DNA of 64,000 bases, from NCBI RefSeq assembly GCF_001507435.1, contig NZ_LMWH01000243.1, forward strand, positions 248,001 to 312,000, given 5' to 3'. A program made the position numbers and the translations under genes. A model generated the notes under the pieces. The model was not told where the DNA came from. It was given only the letters and a program-made list of their open reading frames with translations, and made no database searches. Below, piece by piece: positions 43,789 through 52,636 of the stretch; the first letter of the stretch is position 1, and the number at the start of each line of letters is the position of its first letter. The DNA comes from Streptomyces sp. NRRL F-5122. GTDB lineage: Bacteria > Actinomycetota > Actinomycetes > Streptomycetales > Streptomycetaceae.

Positions 43789-44721
43789 TCACTCCTCGAC
43801 GGTGAGTCCCTTGCGCAGACGCACAAGTGTCCGGGACAGCAATCGCGACACGTGCATCTGGGAGATGCCCAGTTCGTCGCCGATCTCCGACTGCGTCATG
43901 TTGGCGTAGAAGCGCAGCGAGAGGATCTTCCGGTCGCGCGGCGCCAGTTCGGCGATCAGCGGCTTCAACGACTCGACGTACTCGATGCCTTCGAGCCCAT
44001 GGTCCTCGTAGCCGATGCGGTCCGCGAGCGTGCCCTCGGAGTCGTTCTCCTCGGGCTGCGCGTCGAGGGAGCTCGCCGTGTAGGCGTTCGACGCCGCCAT
44101 GCCCTCGACGACCTCGTCGTTGGAGATGCCGAGGCGTTCGGCCAGCTCGGCGACCGTCGGCGCGCGGTCCAGCTTCTGGGCGAGATCGTCGCCGGCCTTC
44201 GCGAGGTCGAGGCGGAGTTCCTGCAGCCGGCGCGGCACCCGCACGGACCACGACGTGTCGCGGAAGAAGCGCTTGATCTCGCCGATGATCGTCGGCATCG
44301 CGAAGGTGGGGAACTCCACACCGCGGCTGAGCTCGAAGCGGTCGATGGCCTTGATCAGACCGATCGTGCCGACCTGGATGATGTCCTCCATCGGCTCGCT
44401 GCGCGAACGGAAGCGCGACGCGGCGAATTTCACCAGGGCGAGGTTCAGCTCGACGAGCGTGTTGCGCACGTACGAGTACTCGTGCGTGCCTTCCTCGAGC
44501 GACTCCAGCCGCTGGAAGAGCGTCTTGGACAGAGCTCGCGCGTCCACCGCTCCCACCTCGTCGTACGGGGGGATCTCCGGAAGGCCCTCGAGGCCCTCGA
44601 GGCCTTCGGGCTCGGTGAGACCGTTCTGCTGGGCGAGGTGGTCGGTGTGGTCGTGCGGTTGTGCCGGGGGGAGTGCCGACGTCGCCCTCTGGGTCTGCGA
44701 TGCGTCGAGCCGGGGTGACAT
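43789..44721 (-). CDS. SigB/SigF/SigG-family RNA polymerase sigma factor
   Basis: Stress-type group 3 sigma factor, 310 residues. Regions 2 (EPMEDIIQVGTIGLIKAIDRF, GVEFPTFAMPTIIGEIKRFF), 3 (RLQELRLDLAKAGDDLAQKL) and 4 (LAPRDRKILSLRFYANMTQ, ISQMHVSRLLSRTL) are complete. The N-terminal 70 residues include an EGLEGLEGL repeat. Its neighbours are an anti-anti-sigma and an anti-sigma factor, so it is probably under partner switching. By position it may be the homologue of S. coelicolor SigI, but that is from memory. The ATG at 44721 has GGAGG six bases upstream; the two earlier Met codons do not. Confidence 0.93.
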   Translation of the reverse strand: MSPRLDASQTQRATSALPPAQPHDHTDHLAQQNGLTEPEGLEGLEGLPEIPPYDEVGAVDARALSKTLFQRLESLEEGTHEYSYVRNTLVELNLALVKFAASRFRSRSEPMEDIIQVGTIGLIKAIDRFELSRGVEFPTFAMPTIIGEIKRFFRDTSWSVRVPRRLQELRLDLAKAGDDLAQKLDRAPTVAELAERLGISNDEVVEGMAASNAYTASSLDAQPEENDSEGTLADRIGYEDHGLEGIEYVESLKPLIAELAPRDRKILSLRFYANMTQSEIGDELGISQMHVSRLLSRTLVRLRKGLTVEE

Positions 44722-44970
44722 GATGTCCTCCATCGTTCTCGGCATATGGCTGCCGATGCCAATACGTGCACTACGGTGTGCGGCGCCTCCGAAGCCGGCC
44801 GTGTCGAATGGCTGTACCTCTAGCCCTACCCGCTTTTGTCACCCCACCGCAAGTGCATTCTGTTGGTAAATGTCCGAATTAGTGGGGTTGTTCGGGTGTC
44901 AAGGGGCGTGAGGAAGGCGTAATGTTCGAGGGCGTCCATCAACAGCCACGACGGTCGGGAGAGAGACGGC

Positions 44971-45339
44971 ATGGACCGCGGGACGGTCGGCAGCGCACAG
45001 TCGGGCCGGCTTCTGGTCGAGGTGCGGCAGGAGGGCACGAGTGCTGTCGTGACCCCGGCGGGTGAGTTGGATCACCACACCGCCGACCTGTTGCGTGAAC
45101 CACTCGAGGACTGCCTGGGCAAGGGGTTCTCGCGCCTGGTCGTGGACTGCTCACGCCTGGAGTTCTGCGACTCCACCGGGCTGAACGTGCTGCTCGGCGC
45201 CCGGCTGAAGGCCGAGGCCGCGGGTGGAGGGGTCCATCTGGTGGGCATGCAGCCCGTGGTGGCGCGGGTCTTCGCGATCACCGGTGCGGATGCCGTCTTC
45301 ACCGTCCACGACACGCTGGACACGGCCTTGGCCGACTGA
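44971..45339 (+). CDS. STAS-domain anti-sigma factor antagonist
   Basis: 122 residues. STAS fold with GTSAVVTPAGELDHHTADLL, LVVDCSRLEFCDSTGLNVLL and the phosphorylatable Ser in CDSTG. When dephosphorylated such proteins bind and neutralise the anti-sigma kinase. Divergent from the sigma factor gene and 252 bases upstream of the HATPase anti-sigma gene. Start codon ATG after GGGAGAGAG. Confidence 0.92.
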   Translation: MDRGTVGSAQSGRLLVEVRQEGTSAVVTPAGELDHHTADLLREPLEDCLGKGFSRLVVDCSRLEFCDSTGLNVLLGARLKAEAAGGGVHLVGMQPVVARVFAITGADAVFTVHDTLDTALAD

Positions 45340-45368
45340 TGTGGCCGGGGGGTCATCGGATGTCACTG

Positions 45369-45395
45369 TGTGACCAGCGCGTTACGCGCGTCACA
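45369..45395 (+). terminator. Hairpin after the STAS gene
   Basis: TGTGAC (45369-45374) pairs with GTCACA (45390-45395) and GCGCG with CGCGC inside, with a two-base bulge. Short, so possibly an attenuator between the STAS and kinase genes. Confidence 0.5.
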
Positions 45396-45591
45396 GGTTC
45401 CGGGCTGAATCCATGGGTGTTCCGGCCGCGCGGTCGGGCAGGAGACATGCTGAATATGTCGGCAGCCGGGACGAAAGCCGCAGGAAGCGTCCCTCTACGT
45501 GAACGGCACAAGGAACAACTGACGGTAATGCCGTCCATCCACGTACTGAGTCTTGAATCGTGAACTGGCGAATCGGTGAGGTGAAGCGCTG

Positions 45592-46134
45592 ATGAGCACC
45601 ACCCGGCCCTACTCGCCGGGCGACCGCGGCCCCGAGCCCAGCGGCGCTTCCGGAACGCCCGTGGAGGGTCCGTCCGGCGGGGGTGCGTCCTCGGCTGCGC
45701 GCGAGCAGGGTGTCCCGCCGCCTGGCCGGCGGGTGCGCAGGCTGAGCCTCGCGGGCGAGAGCGGTGTCGTCCCGCTCGCGCGCGACTTCACCCGCCAGGC
45801 GCTGTACGCGTGGGGCTGGCTGCCGGCCGCCGGCGCCGATCAGCGGGCCGCCGCCGAGGACGTGCTGCTCGTCGTCTCCGAGCTCGTCACCAACGCGTGT
45901 CTGCACGCCGAGGGGCCGGAGGAGCTGTGGATCGCGTGCGACAACAAGGTGCTGCGGATCGAGGTCTCCGACCGGGGGGCGGGTCAGCCCGCGCCGCGCA
46001 ACCCGCACCGCGCCGGACGCCCCGGCGGACACGGGATGTTCATCGTGCAGCGACTCTGCCTCGACTGGGGGGTCGCGCGCACGCCGGGGGTCGCCGGCAA
46101 GAGGGTGTGGGCGGAACTCGGCGCTCCCGCCTAG
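45592..46134 (+). CDS. HATPase-type anti-sigma factor (RsbW-like serine kinase)
   Basis: 180 residues. The first 50 are disordered and Gly/Pro-rich. The Bergerat ATP-binding fold follows: AEDVLLVVSELVTNACLHAEG (N-box, in overlapping parts), LRIEVSDRGAGQPAPR (G1) and GRPGGHGMFIVQRL (G2). RsbW-like proteins bind their sigma factor and phosphorylate the STAS antagonist. Clusters with both partners (sigma at 43789, STAS at 44971). It could instead serve another sigma. Start ATG after GTGAGG. Confidence 0.9.
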   Translation: MSTTRPYSPGDRGPEPSGASGTPVEGPSGGGASSAAREQGVPPPGRRVRRLSLAGESGVVPLARDFTRQALYAWGWLPAAGADQRAAAEDVLLVVSELVTNACLHAEGPEELWIACDNKVLRIEVSDRGAGQPAPRNPHRAGRPGGHGMFIVQRLCLDWGVARTPGVAGKRVWAELGAPA

Positions 46135-46322
46135 TGTCGTCCGTACCCGTCTGCCGCTCACCCTCGGTGGCCCCAGTTCGAACCCTTCTTCGTACGACGC
46201 CGCACACATCACTTCCCTCGCGCCGGATCGCCACAGATCCGGTGTGCGCTGTGTCTTCCCTCGGTAAGGGCCCGGGCGTACCTTGACGGCCGATCTGATG
46301 GGTCGTCAGGAACGAGGGGACC

Positions 46323-47006
46323 GTGTCGTACCACAAACGAAGCGCTGCGCTCGCGTCCGCCGCCGCCCTGGCCGGCTCGGCGGTGCTGATGGCCGCTCCG
46401 GCGGCCCGGGCCGAGGTCGTCGACGTCAACTACCAGTGCAGGACGCCGATCGGCGACAAGAGCGCGGTGTCGCCCATCGACATCAAGGGCGTCAGGAGCG
46501 GCAGCAACTACAAGATCACCATGTCCTGGCAGAAGGGCGTCTCCTCCAGCCCGGTCGAGCTGGGCAAGGGCGCGATGAACCCGAGCGCCACCATCAAGCT
46601 GGGCGGCGCCGAGAGCGGGGCGCTGACGGTGACGGGACCGGCCAACCAGGCCGCGATCCCAGCCGACACCCCCATCAAGATCGATGACTTGACCGGTACG
46701 TACACGCCGAGGAAGACCGGCAAGGTCACCTTCACCGCGGTCGTGCTGACCATCAAGGCGCTCGGCACGACGACCACATGCACACCCGCCGGCGACCCGG
46801 GCCCCTCGCTCACCCTGGACGTCACCGCCGCGGGCGGCGGCTCGACCGGCGCCGCCCGGAGCGGCACCGGCGCGGGCGGGCAGCTGCCGCAGACCGGTCC
46901 CGAGGACTCCGCGATCGCCCTGGGCACCCTCGGCGGCACGGTCCTGCTCACGGGAGCGGCCGGAGCGCTCTGGCTGACGCGCCGCAACCAGACGGTGCGC
47001 CGCTGA
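46323..47006 (+). CDS. Secreted wall-associated protein with LPQTG sorting signal
   Basis: 227 residues. A signal peptide (1-30, ending PAARA) precedes one domain of about 125 residues (VDVNYQCRTPIGDKSAVSP to VVLTIKALGTTTTCTP). The C-terminus has QLPQTGPEDSA, a hydrophobic helix and a basic tail (RRNQTVRR), a typical sortase signal. The same domain recurs in the protein encoded at 49127. The two cysteines bracketing the domain probably form a disulfide. Function unknown. GTG start. Confidence 0.85.
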   Translation: MSYHKRSAALASAAALAGSAVLMAAPAARAEVVDVNYQCRTPIGDKSAVSPIDIKGVRSGSNYKITMSWQKGVSSSPVELGKGAMNPSATIKLGGAESGALTVTGPANQAAIPADTPIKIDDLTGTYTPRKTGKVTFTAVVLTIKALGTTTTCTPAGDPGPSLTLDVTAAGGGSTGAARSGTGAGGQLPQTGPEDSAIALGTLGGTVLLTGAAGALWLTRRNQTVRR

Positions 47007-47102
47007 GGCGTATCCGGGATCCGCACGAGCCGCCGGCCCATCGCCCGACCACACCGCCCCGCACCGAGGCGCCACACGCCTCCTTTCCGTCGGGAGCCGC
47101 CG

Positions 47103-48057
47103 ATGCCGTCCGTCCGCCTCGCGCTCACCCTCTCCGTAGCCTTGGGCCTGCTGGCCGCCGCACCCGCCGCACCCGCCGCACCCGCCGCGCCGGCCGCGCC
47201 GGCCGAGGACGGCTGGTCCCTCGCGCCCGCGCCGGGGGGCGGGGGCGGGCGGCCGTACGTCTACGCGGAGGGTGAGCCCGGCACGGTCATGCAGGACGCG
47301 GTGTCGGTGGTCAATCCGGACAGCGGACCGCTGACCGTCCGGCTGAGCGGCGCCGACGACACCGCGGACGACGGCTCCCCGGCCCGGTCGGTGCCTGCGG
47401 GCAGCGGCGCGTGGATCGGATTCGCCCGCACGACGGGCGGGCGGAGGGTCGCGGCGCACGAGGTCCTGGTCACGGTGCCCGGCCGCACCCGCGCCGATGT
47501 TCCGTTCAGCGTGACGGTCCCCTCGGGAGCCGCACCCGGCGACCACCGCGCCGTGATCGTGGCGAGCGCGGGCGCCCGCTCGTCGGCCGTACGCGTCCGG
47601 CTCCGTGTCACGGGGCCCGCGTTGTCCGCGCTGACGGTGGAGCACGTGCGGGTGCGCGCCGGGCGCGTCACCTACGAGCTGGTCAACCGCGGCACCACGG
47701 TGCTGGCCCCGCGGCTCGCGGTCCGCGCCGACGGAGTGCTCGGACGGGGCACCGCACGCCCTGCCCCTCCAACTGCCGCCGGGCCGCAGGGTCCGGCTCA
47801 CCGAGCCGTGGCCGCACCAGCCGGCGCTCGACGCGGTGGACGTGACACTCACCGTCACGGCGGCGGGCGGGGCACGCGGTTCGGCGTCGGCGTCGGCACG
47901 GTTCGTGCCCTGGGGGACGGCCGCCGCATCCACCGCCGGGCTGCTCGCAGCCGTGGGGGTGGCCGCGGTCGTACGGAGACGCCGGCGCCGTCCGCCGGAA
48001 GGGGACGTGGACGAACAGGCCCACACGGAGGTCGAGTTGACGGGAGCGGGAACGTGA
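47103..48057 (+). pseudogene. WxLIP/DUF916-like exported membrane protein, frameshifted in a G run
   Basis: The first 215 codons encode a signal peptide with AAP repeats (residues 20-35) and a beta-rich domain resembling the peptidoglycan-binding domain of WxL-interacting proteins (RPYVYAEGEPGTVMQDAVSV, AHEVLVTVPGRTRADVPFSV, GDHRAVIVAS). At GGGG (47746-47749) the frame changes; dropping one G continues into HALPLQLPPGRRVRLTEPW and DVTLTVTAAGG, then a membrane helix (ASTAGLLAAVGVAAVV) and a basic tail ending in a TGA that overlaps the next GTG by four bases. The intact protein would have about 317 residues. Homopolymer position makes a sequencing error possible. Confidence 0.75.
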
Positions 48058-49130
48058 AGGCGCGTATCTCGGCGCTGGTTGCGGTCCTTGTGCTCGCCCT
48101 CACCTCCGTGGCGGCACCGGCCCGGGGCGAGAGCGGGCCGTCCGTCGAACTGTCCGCGTCCCAGGCGGGGACGGGCGGTTCGATCACCGCGACCGGCAGC
48201 GGATGGCGCCCGAAGACCCTGCTCATGATCCTGATCTGCGGTCGGTCCGTGCCGTCCAGGGGCGTGATCGGGGGCACCAACTCCTGCGCCAACGCGGACG
48301 GACGGGCCGTCACGACCGACACGCGCGGGTCCTTCCGCAGGAAGCTACCGGTGTCCGAGCCGCCCGTGCCGTGTCCCTGCGTGGTGCATGTGGCCACCGT
48401 CACCGGGGCCACTGCGGACGCCGACGCGATCTTCCAGGTCGCCGGGCACGCGGTGCGGCCACTGCCCGCCGAGTCCGCCGCCGGGCGGCTGTCGGTGCTG
48501 ACGGACACCCGCCTCGAGGGGTCCTCGGGGCTGTTGACGTGGTTCGGGGCGCCGCCGTCCCGTACCTTGGCGTTCACCGTCGGCAACGTCGGCTCCTCGC
48601 CGGTCGAGAACCCCGTCTTCCGGGTCGGTACCGCGCACGGCGTCTTCGCCCCGCAGTGGGACGAGGAGCAGTGGCACGGAACCGTCGCGCCCGGCAGGAA
48701 GGCGCGGATCGAGCTCCCTGTGGAGCTCGCCGCCGGTGCCCACGGCGACTACACGGTCTCGCTGGGGTACGGCGGCAGGACGCTGGCCGAACAGCCGTGG
48801 GGCGTCGGCCGGCCCTGGGGTGTGACCGTCTTCTGGATCCTGCTCTGCCTGGTCGTACCGGCCGCCGTGTTCCGGCTCGGCATGGCCGTCGTGGACCGGG
48901 TGCGGCCAGGTGCCCCGGCCGGGCGGGCGCTGCACCGCCGGAGTCTGCGGCTGATCGGGCCCGCCCTGCGCGTACGGAGGCCGGGCGCCCCGTCGTCCTC
49001 CTCCGCGCCTCCTTTCGCTTCGACCCTGCCGTGGTTCACCCCGGACGCGGATCCGGGGACCGCGGTGCACGGTCGGCTCTCCGCACCGCACGAGAACGGT
49101 CCGTCGACCCCGAGGAAGGGAAACACGTGA
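48054..49130 (+). CDS. Exported membrane protein of the surface operon
   Basis: 358 residues. A signal peptide (1-24, cut near PARGE) leads to an immunoglobulin-like, neocarzinostatin-style domain (VELSASQAGTGGSITATGSG, LLMILICGRSVPSRGV) and a second beta domain (LTWFGAPPSRTLAFTVGNVG, WHGTVAPGRKARIELPVEL). One membrane helix (about 250-275, VTVFWILLCLVVPAAVFRL) is followed by a cytoplasmic tail. Start and stop overlap their neighbours (GTGA at 48054 and 49127), so the genes are coupled. No named family; the context suggests a surface complex with the sorting-signal proteins. Confidence 0.82.
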   Translation: MKARISALVAVLVLALTSVAAPARGESGPSVELSASQAGTGGSITATGSGWRPKTLLMILICGRSVPSRGVIGGTNSCANADGRAVTTDTRGSFRRKLPVSEPPVPCPCVVHVATVTGATADADAIFQVAGHAVRPLPAESAAGRLSVLTDTRLEGSSGLLTWFGAPPSRTLAFTVGNVGSSPVENPVFRVGTAHGVFAPQWDEEQWHGTVAPGRKARIELPVELAAGAHGDYTVSLGYGGRTLAEQPWGVGRPWGVTVFWILLCLVVPAAVFRLGMAVVDRVRPGAPAGRALHRRSLRLIGPALRVRRPGAPSSSSAPPFASTLPWFTPDADPGTAVHGRLSAPHENGPSTPRKGNT

Positions 49131-50512
49131 GCACGCAACGGAGAGTCCTTGCGGCAGGGGGCAGAAGCGGCAGGGCAGGAGCCGCCGGGGCGGCGCTGAT
49201 GCTGTGCGGGGCGGGCGTGCTGCTCGCCGTGGCCGCCGCACCGGCGCAGGCCGCCGAGGTGTCGTACACAACGGAGTGCATCCCGCCGCCGATCCCGGGA
49301 CTGCCCCCGGTCGAGGGCACCACGAAGGTGGAGATCACGGCGCCCGCAGAGGCGAAGGTCGGCGACGAGGTGACCGTCACCTGGAAGTTCGTGCAGGCCG
49401 CGTCCAAGAACCCCGATGTGCTCGATCTGGACAAGGACACGGTCAAGCCGACGGGGACCCTGAAGGCCGCAGGCGCGCAGACCGCGGACATCGCGATGGA
49501 AGGGCCGCGGTCGAACCCCGCGATCCCCAAGAACAGCGAGATGAAGCTGTCGGACATGACGGGCAAGCTGAAGCTGACCGCGGCCGGCGAGGTGACGCTG
49601 ACGCCTGACGCGTACAACATCAACGTCAACAAGCCCATCTCGACGGACACCAAGTGCTCCCCGAAGGAGACGGTGCAACCGGCCGCGACCATCAAGGTGT
49701 CCGACGGCGGTGGTTCGGGCGGTACGACGGGCGGGCTGCCGACGGTCGTGCCCACCCTGCCGACGGGCGTGCCGACCAACCTGCCGACCGGGCTGCCCAC
49801 CGGTCTGCCCACCGGTTCGTCCTCCCCCTCGCCGACCGCGAGCGAGACGGGCGGGGACGGCGGCGGATCAGGTGGAGCGGGCGGTGGCAGCGGCGGGCAG
49901 ACGGACTTCACGGGCAAGGAGGTCCAGGTCCCGTACGCCTGCAAGACGCCCATCGGAGACAAGAACGCCACGTCACCCGTGCAGATCGACGCCAAGAAGG
50001 ACGGCGGAAGTTTCGCTCTCACGGTCCGGTTCAAGAAGTCGGTGATGGACAGCCCGGCGGACATCCCGAAGGACTCGGTGAAGCCGTCGATGGAGGTCGT
50101 GGTGGGCGGTGCCGACAAGGGAACCGTCCATGTCGAGGGCCCCACGAACGCGAGCGACATCAAGTCGGGCGATCCGATCGAGATCCCGGATCTGGCCGGC
50201 ACCTACAAGCCCGGCGCGAGCGGGCGGTCGACGCTGTCGCCGGGCGTACTGACCATCAAGGCCCTCGGCACGACGACGACGTGCACGCCGACGAAGAGCG
50301 AGGTGTCGCTGACCCTCGACACCTCGGAGCAACCGGGCGGGACGTCCGGTGGCTCGTCCACCTCGGGAGGCAGCTCCGGTGGGACCTCGGGCGGTCTGGC
50401 CCAGACGGGCGCGGACGACCACGGCGCACTGAGGGCCCTCGGGCTGGTGGCCGGGACGGCGATCCTGCTGGGCGGAGCGGTCTTCACGTTCCTGCCCCGG
50501 CGTGCCCGCTGA
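49127..50512 (+). CDS. Secreted wall-associated protein with two domains and LAQTG sorting signal
   Basis: 461 residues. Signal peptide 1-43 (ending APAQA), then a first domain (YTTECIPPPIPGLPPVEG...), a PTG/LPT tandem linker (about 205-225, TLPTGVPTNLPTGLPTG), a Ser/Gly spacer, and a second domain clearly homologous to the protein at 46323 (YACKTPIGDKNATSP, VLTIKALGTTTTCTP). A Ser/Gly stalk ends in LAQTGADDHG, a hydrophobic helix and RRAR. LAXTG is the motif of class E sortases common in Streptomyces. GTG start in a GTGA overlap. Confidence 0.87.
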   Translation: MSTQRRVLAAGGRSGRAGAAGAALMLCGAGVLLAVAAAPAQAAEVSYTTECIPPPIPGLPPVEGTTKVEITAPAEAKVGDEVTVTWKFVQAASKNPDVLDLDKDTVKPTGTLKAAGAQTADIAMEGPRSNPAIPKNSEMKLSDMTGKLKLTAAGEVTLTPDAYNINVNKPISTDTKCSPKETVQPAATIKVSDGGGSGGTTGGLPTVVPTLPTGVPTNLPTGLPTGLPTGSSSPSPTASETGGDGGGSGGAGGGSGGQTDFTGKEVQVPYACKTPIGDKNATSPVQIDAKKDGGSFALTVRFKKSVMDSPADIPKDSVKPSMEVVVGGADKGTVHVEGPTNASDIKSGDPIEIPDLAGTYKPGASGRSTLSPGVLTIKALGTTTTCTPTKSEVSLTLDTSEQPGGTSGGSSTSGGSSGGTSGGLAQTGADDHGALRALGLVAGTAILLGGAVFTFLPRRAR

Positions 50513-50522
50513 CCCCGGAAAC

Positions 50523-50566
50523 GGCGGAGGGCCGCCGCACCCGTGCGGGTGCGGCGGCCCTCCGCC
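50523..50566. terminator. Bidirectional terminator
   Basis: A perfect 20-bp stem (50523-50542 with 50547-50566) with a GTGC loop separates the surface operon from the convergent peptide transporter. Confidence 0.95.
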
Positions 50567-50581
50567 GCCTCGGGAGCGACG

Positions 50582-52078
50582 TCAGTGCACATCGCCCATG
50601 AGTTCCTTGACCTTCTTGCGGTACATCAGCACCGCCACACCGGCGACCACGGCGACCGCCGCTTCCAGGGTCACGATGCCCGTCGTGTTCAGGTCGACGC
50701 CCGCGATGGAGAGCAGACCGGTCGTGGCGTCACCGGCGGTGACGGCCAGGAACCAGACACCCATCATCTGGGAGGCGTACTTCGCCGGGGCCATCTTCGT
50801 GGTGACCGAGAGGCCGACCGGGGAGAGCGTCAGCTCACCGACGGTCTGCACGAAGTAGATCGCGACCAGCCACAGCGCCGCGGCCTTGTGACCGCCGTCG
50901 GCGATCCCGAGCGGGGCGAGGAACAGGAAGAAGGACGCGCCGACCAGGACCAGGCCGGAGGCGAACTTCACCGCCGTGCCGGGCTCCTTGCCGCGGCGGT
51001 TGAGCGCCAGCCACAGCCACGCGAAGACCGGGGCCAGCGCCATGATCATGACCGGGTTGACCGACTGGTACCAGGAGACCGGGAAGTCCCAGCCGAAGAT
51101 CGTGTTCTTGGCCGACGAGTCGGCGAAGATCGACAGGGTGGAGCCACCCTGGTCGTAGATCATCCAGAACACGGCCGCGGCCACGAAGAACCAGATGTAG
51201 GCGGTCATCCGGGACTGCTCGGTGCGGTCGAGGTCCTTGTCCCGCTTGATCCGGGTGATCACCAGGATCGGGATCACCAGGCCGGCGACGGTGATCGGGA
51301 CCAGCAGCCAGTTCAGGGTGTAGACACCGGAGAAGCCGACGATCGCGTAGAAGACGATCGCGACGGCCGCCCACAGCGCCGACTTGCGCAGCGTCGAGAC
51401 CTTCTCCTCGGCGGTCAGCGGGGTCGGGACGTGGCTGGAACGCTCGCTCAGGTGGCGGCCGCCGAGCAGGAACTGGCCGAGGCCGAGCGCCATGCCGAGC
51501 GCGGCGAGCGCGAAGCCCAGGTGCCAGTTGACGTTCTCGCCGATGGTGCCGATGACCAGCGGTGCGGCGAAGGCGCCCAGGTTGATGCCGACGTAGAAGA
51601 TCGTGAAGCCACCGTCGCGGCGCGCGTCGTCCGGGCCGTTGTAGAGGTGGCCGACCATCGTCGAGATGTTGGCCTTCAGCAGACCCGAGCCGATGGCGAC
51701 GAGTCCGAGCCCGGCGTAGAACGTGCCGGCCGACGGCAGGGCCAGGGTGAGGTGGCCCAGCATGATGATGAAGCCGGCCAGGGCGACCGTCTTCCGCGGG
51801 CCGAGGAGACGGTCCGCGAACCAGCCGCCCGGAAGGGCGAGCAGGTATACGAGCGACACGTACACCGAGTAGATCGCGGTCGCACCGGCCGCGCTCAGGT
51901 GCAGGCCGCCGGGGGCGACCAGGTACAGCGGGAGAAGAGCCCTCATGCCGTAGTAGGAGAAGCGCTCCCACATCTCGGTCATGAAGAGTGTGGCCAGTCC
52001 GCGGGGGTGGCCGAAGAAGGTCTTCTCGGAACCGGGATTGCCCGGTCGGACCGAGTCCTTCGTCAGGCTGGACGCCAT
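50582..52078 (-). CDS. Proton-dependent oligopeptide (POT/PTR) transporter
   Basis: Di/tripeptide:H+ symporter of the major facilitator superfamily, 498 residues, with 12-14 helices. The POT signatures are present: ERFSYYGMRALLPLYL (the ExxERFxYYG motif) and GGFTIFYVGINLGAFAAPL. The end VKELMGDVH is cytoplasmic. The ATG at 52078 follows AAGGAA. The gene is divergent from the response regulator across a 558-base gap with palindromes, and it could be regulated from there. Confidence 0.93.
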   Translation of the reverse strand: MASSLTKDSVRPGNPGSEKTFFGHPRGLATLFMTEMWERFSYYGMRALLPLYLVAPGGLHLSAAGATAIYSVYVSLVYLLALPGGWFADRLLGPRKTVALAGFIIMLGHLTLALPSAGTFYAGLGLVAIGSGLLKANISTMVGHLYNGPDDARRDGGFTIFYVGINLGAFAAPLVIGTIGENVNWHLGFALAALGMALGLGQFLLGGRHLSERSSHVPTPLTAEEKVSTLRKSALWAAVAIVFYAIVGFSGVYTLNWLLVPITVAGLVIPILVITRIKRDKDLDRTEQSRMTAYIWFFVAAAVFWMIYDQGGSTLSIFADSSAKNTIFGWDFPVSWYQSVNPVMIMALAPVFAWLWLALNRRGKEPGTAVKFASGLVLVGASFFLFLAPLGIADGGHKAAALWLVAIYFVQTVGELTLSPVGLSVTTKMAPAKYASQMMGVWFLAVTAGDATTGLLSIAGVDLNTTGIVTLEAAVAVVAGVAVLMYRKKVKELMGDVH

Positions 52079-52431
52079 GGTCGTTCCTTGCTGGTCGGGG
52101 CATGCGCGTGGGGGTCCCCGGATCGGGCGGGGCCGAAGCCCGGGGGTCGCATGCCCGGTTGGCGGCCGGCACCGGCGGGATCGGCCGTCCGCCCCACGCC
52201 CACGGGGTGTCCGCTCACGGAGCGGTGGACGGCGACCACCGGGATCCACGCCTCTACGCGCGTCAAAGCGCCGAAGGCCCGGCCATAGGTCATTCCTTTC
52301 GAGGCTGGTGAGAACCAGCTCGCACGCAAAAGAGACCTTCAGCGTCAAGTGCCCGCCAAAGGTCCCAGGTGGTGCTACAGGCGTTCCGGTCACCATACGT
52401 CATCGGAGCGGCGCGAACGGAAGGACCGAGA

Positions 52432-52453
52432 CCGGTATCACAGGTGATACCGG
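52432..52453. promoter_or_regulatory. 22-bp perfect palindrome
   Basis: CCGGTATCAC (52432-52441) and GTGATACCGG (52444-52453) are exact inverted repeats with a two-base spacer, in the middle of the divergent gap. A classical shape for a dimeric repressor; the protein is unknown. Confidence 0.5.
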
Positions 52454-52583
52454 AACTGGGGGCGCCCATTCGAAGGTCTCCACGCGGAATGACACCTGTG
52501 GCGAACGGGCGTGACTGCGCTCCGTGACCGGCGCCGACGGCGGTGCGCGCCTGCACACGAAGGTAAGAAATGCCCCCTGCCGG

Positions 52584-52604
52584 TCACACCTTGGATCACA
52601 CCTT
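52584..52604 (+). promoter_or_regulatory. Direct repeats before the response regulator gene
   Basis: TCACACCTT occurs at 52584-52592 and 52596-52604, a 12-base period. OmpR/PhoB-type regulators bind such tandem repeats on one face of the helix. They lie just upstream of a TACCAT -10 (52625-52630), over the -35 region, as expected for autoactivation. Confidence 0.5.
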
Positions 52605-52636
52605 TGCTCTTGTCCCGGGCGGACTACCATCACCCC

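Larger units (their letters stand above)
52079..52636. other. 558-base divergent regulatory region
   Basis: No gene supported. It contains a 22-bp palindrome (52432-52453), two direct repeats (52584-52604) and a leaderless promoter element before the response regulator. The part next to the transporter (52079-52300) shows no clear structure. Confidence 0.55.
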
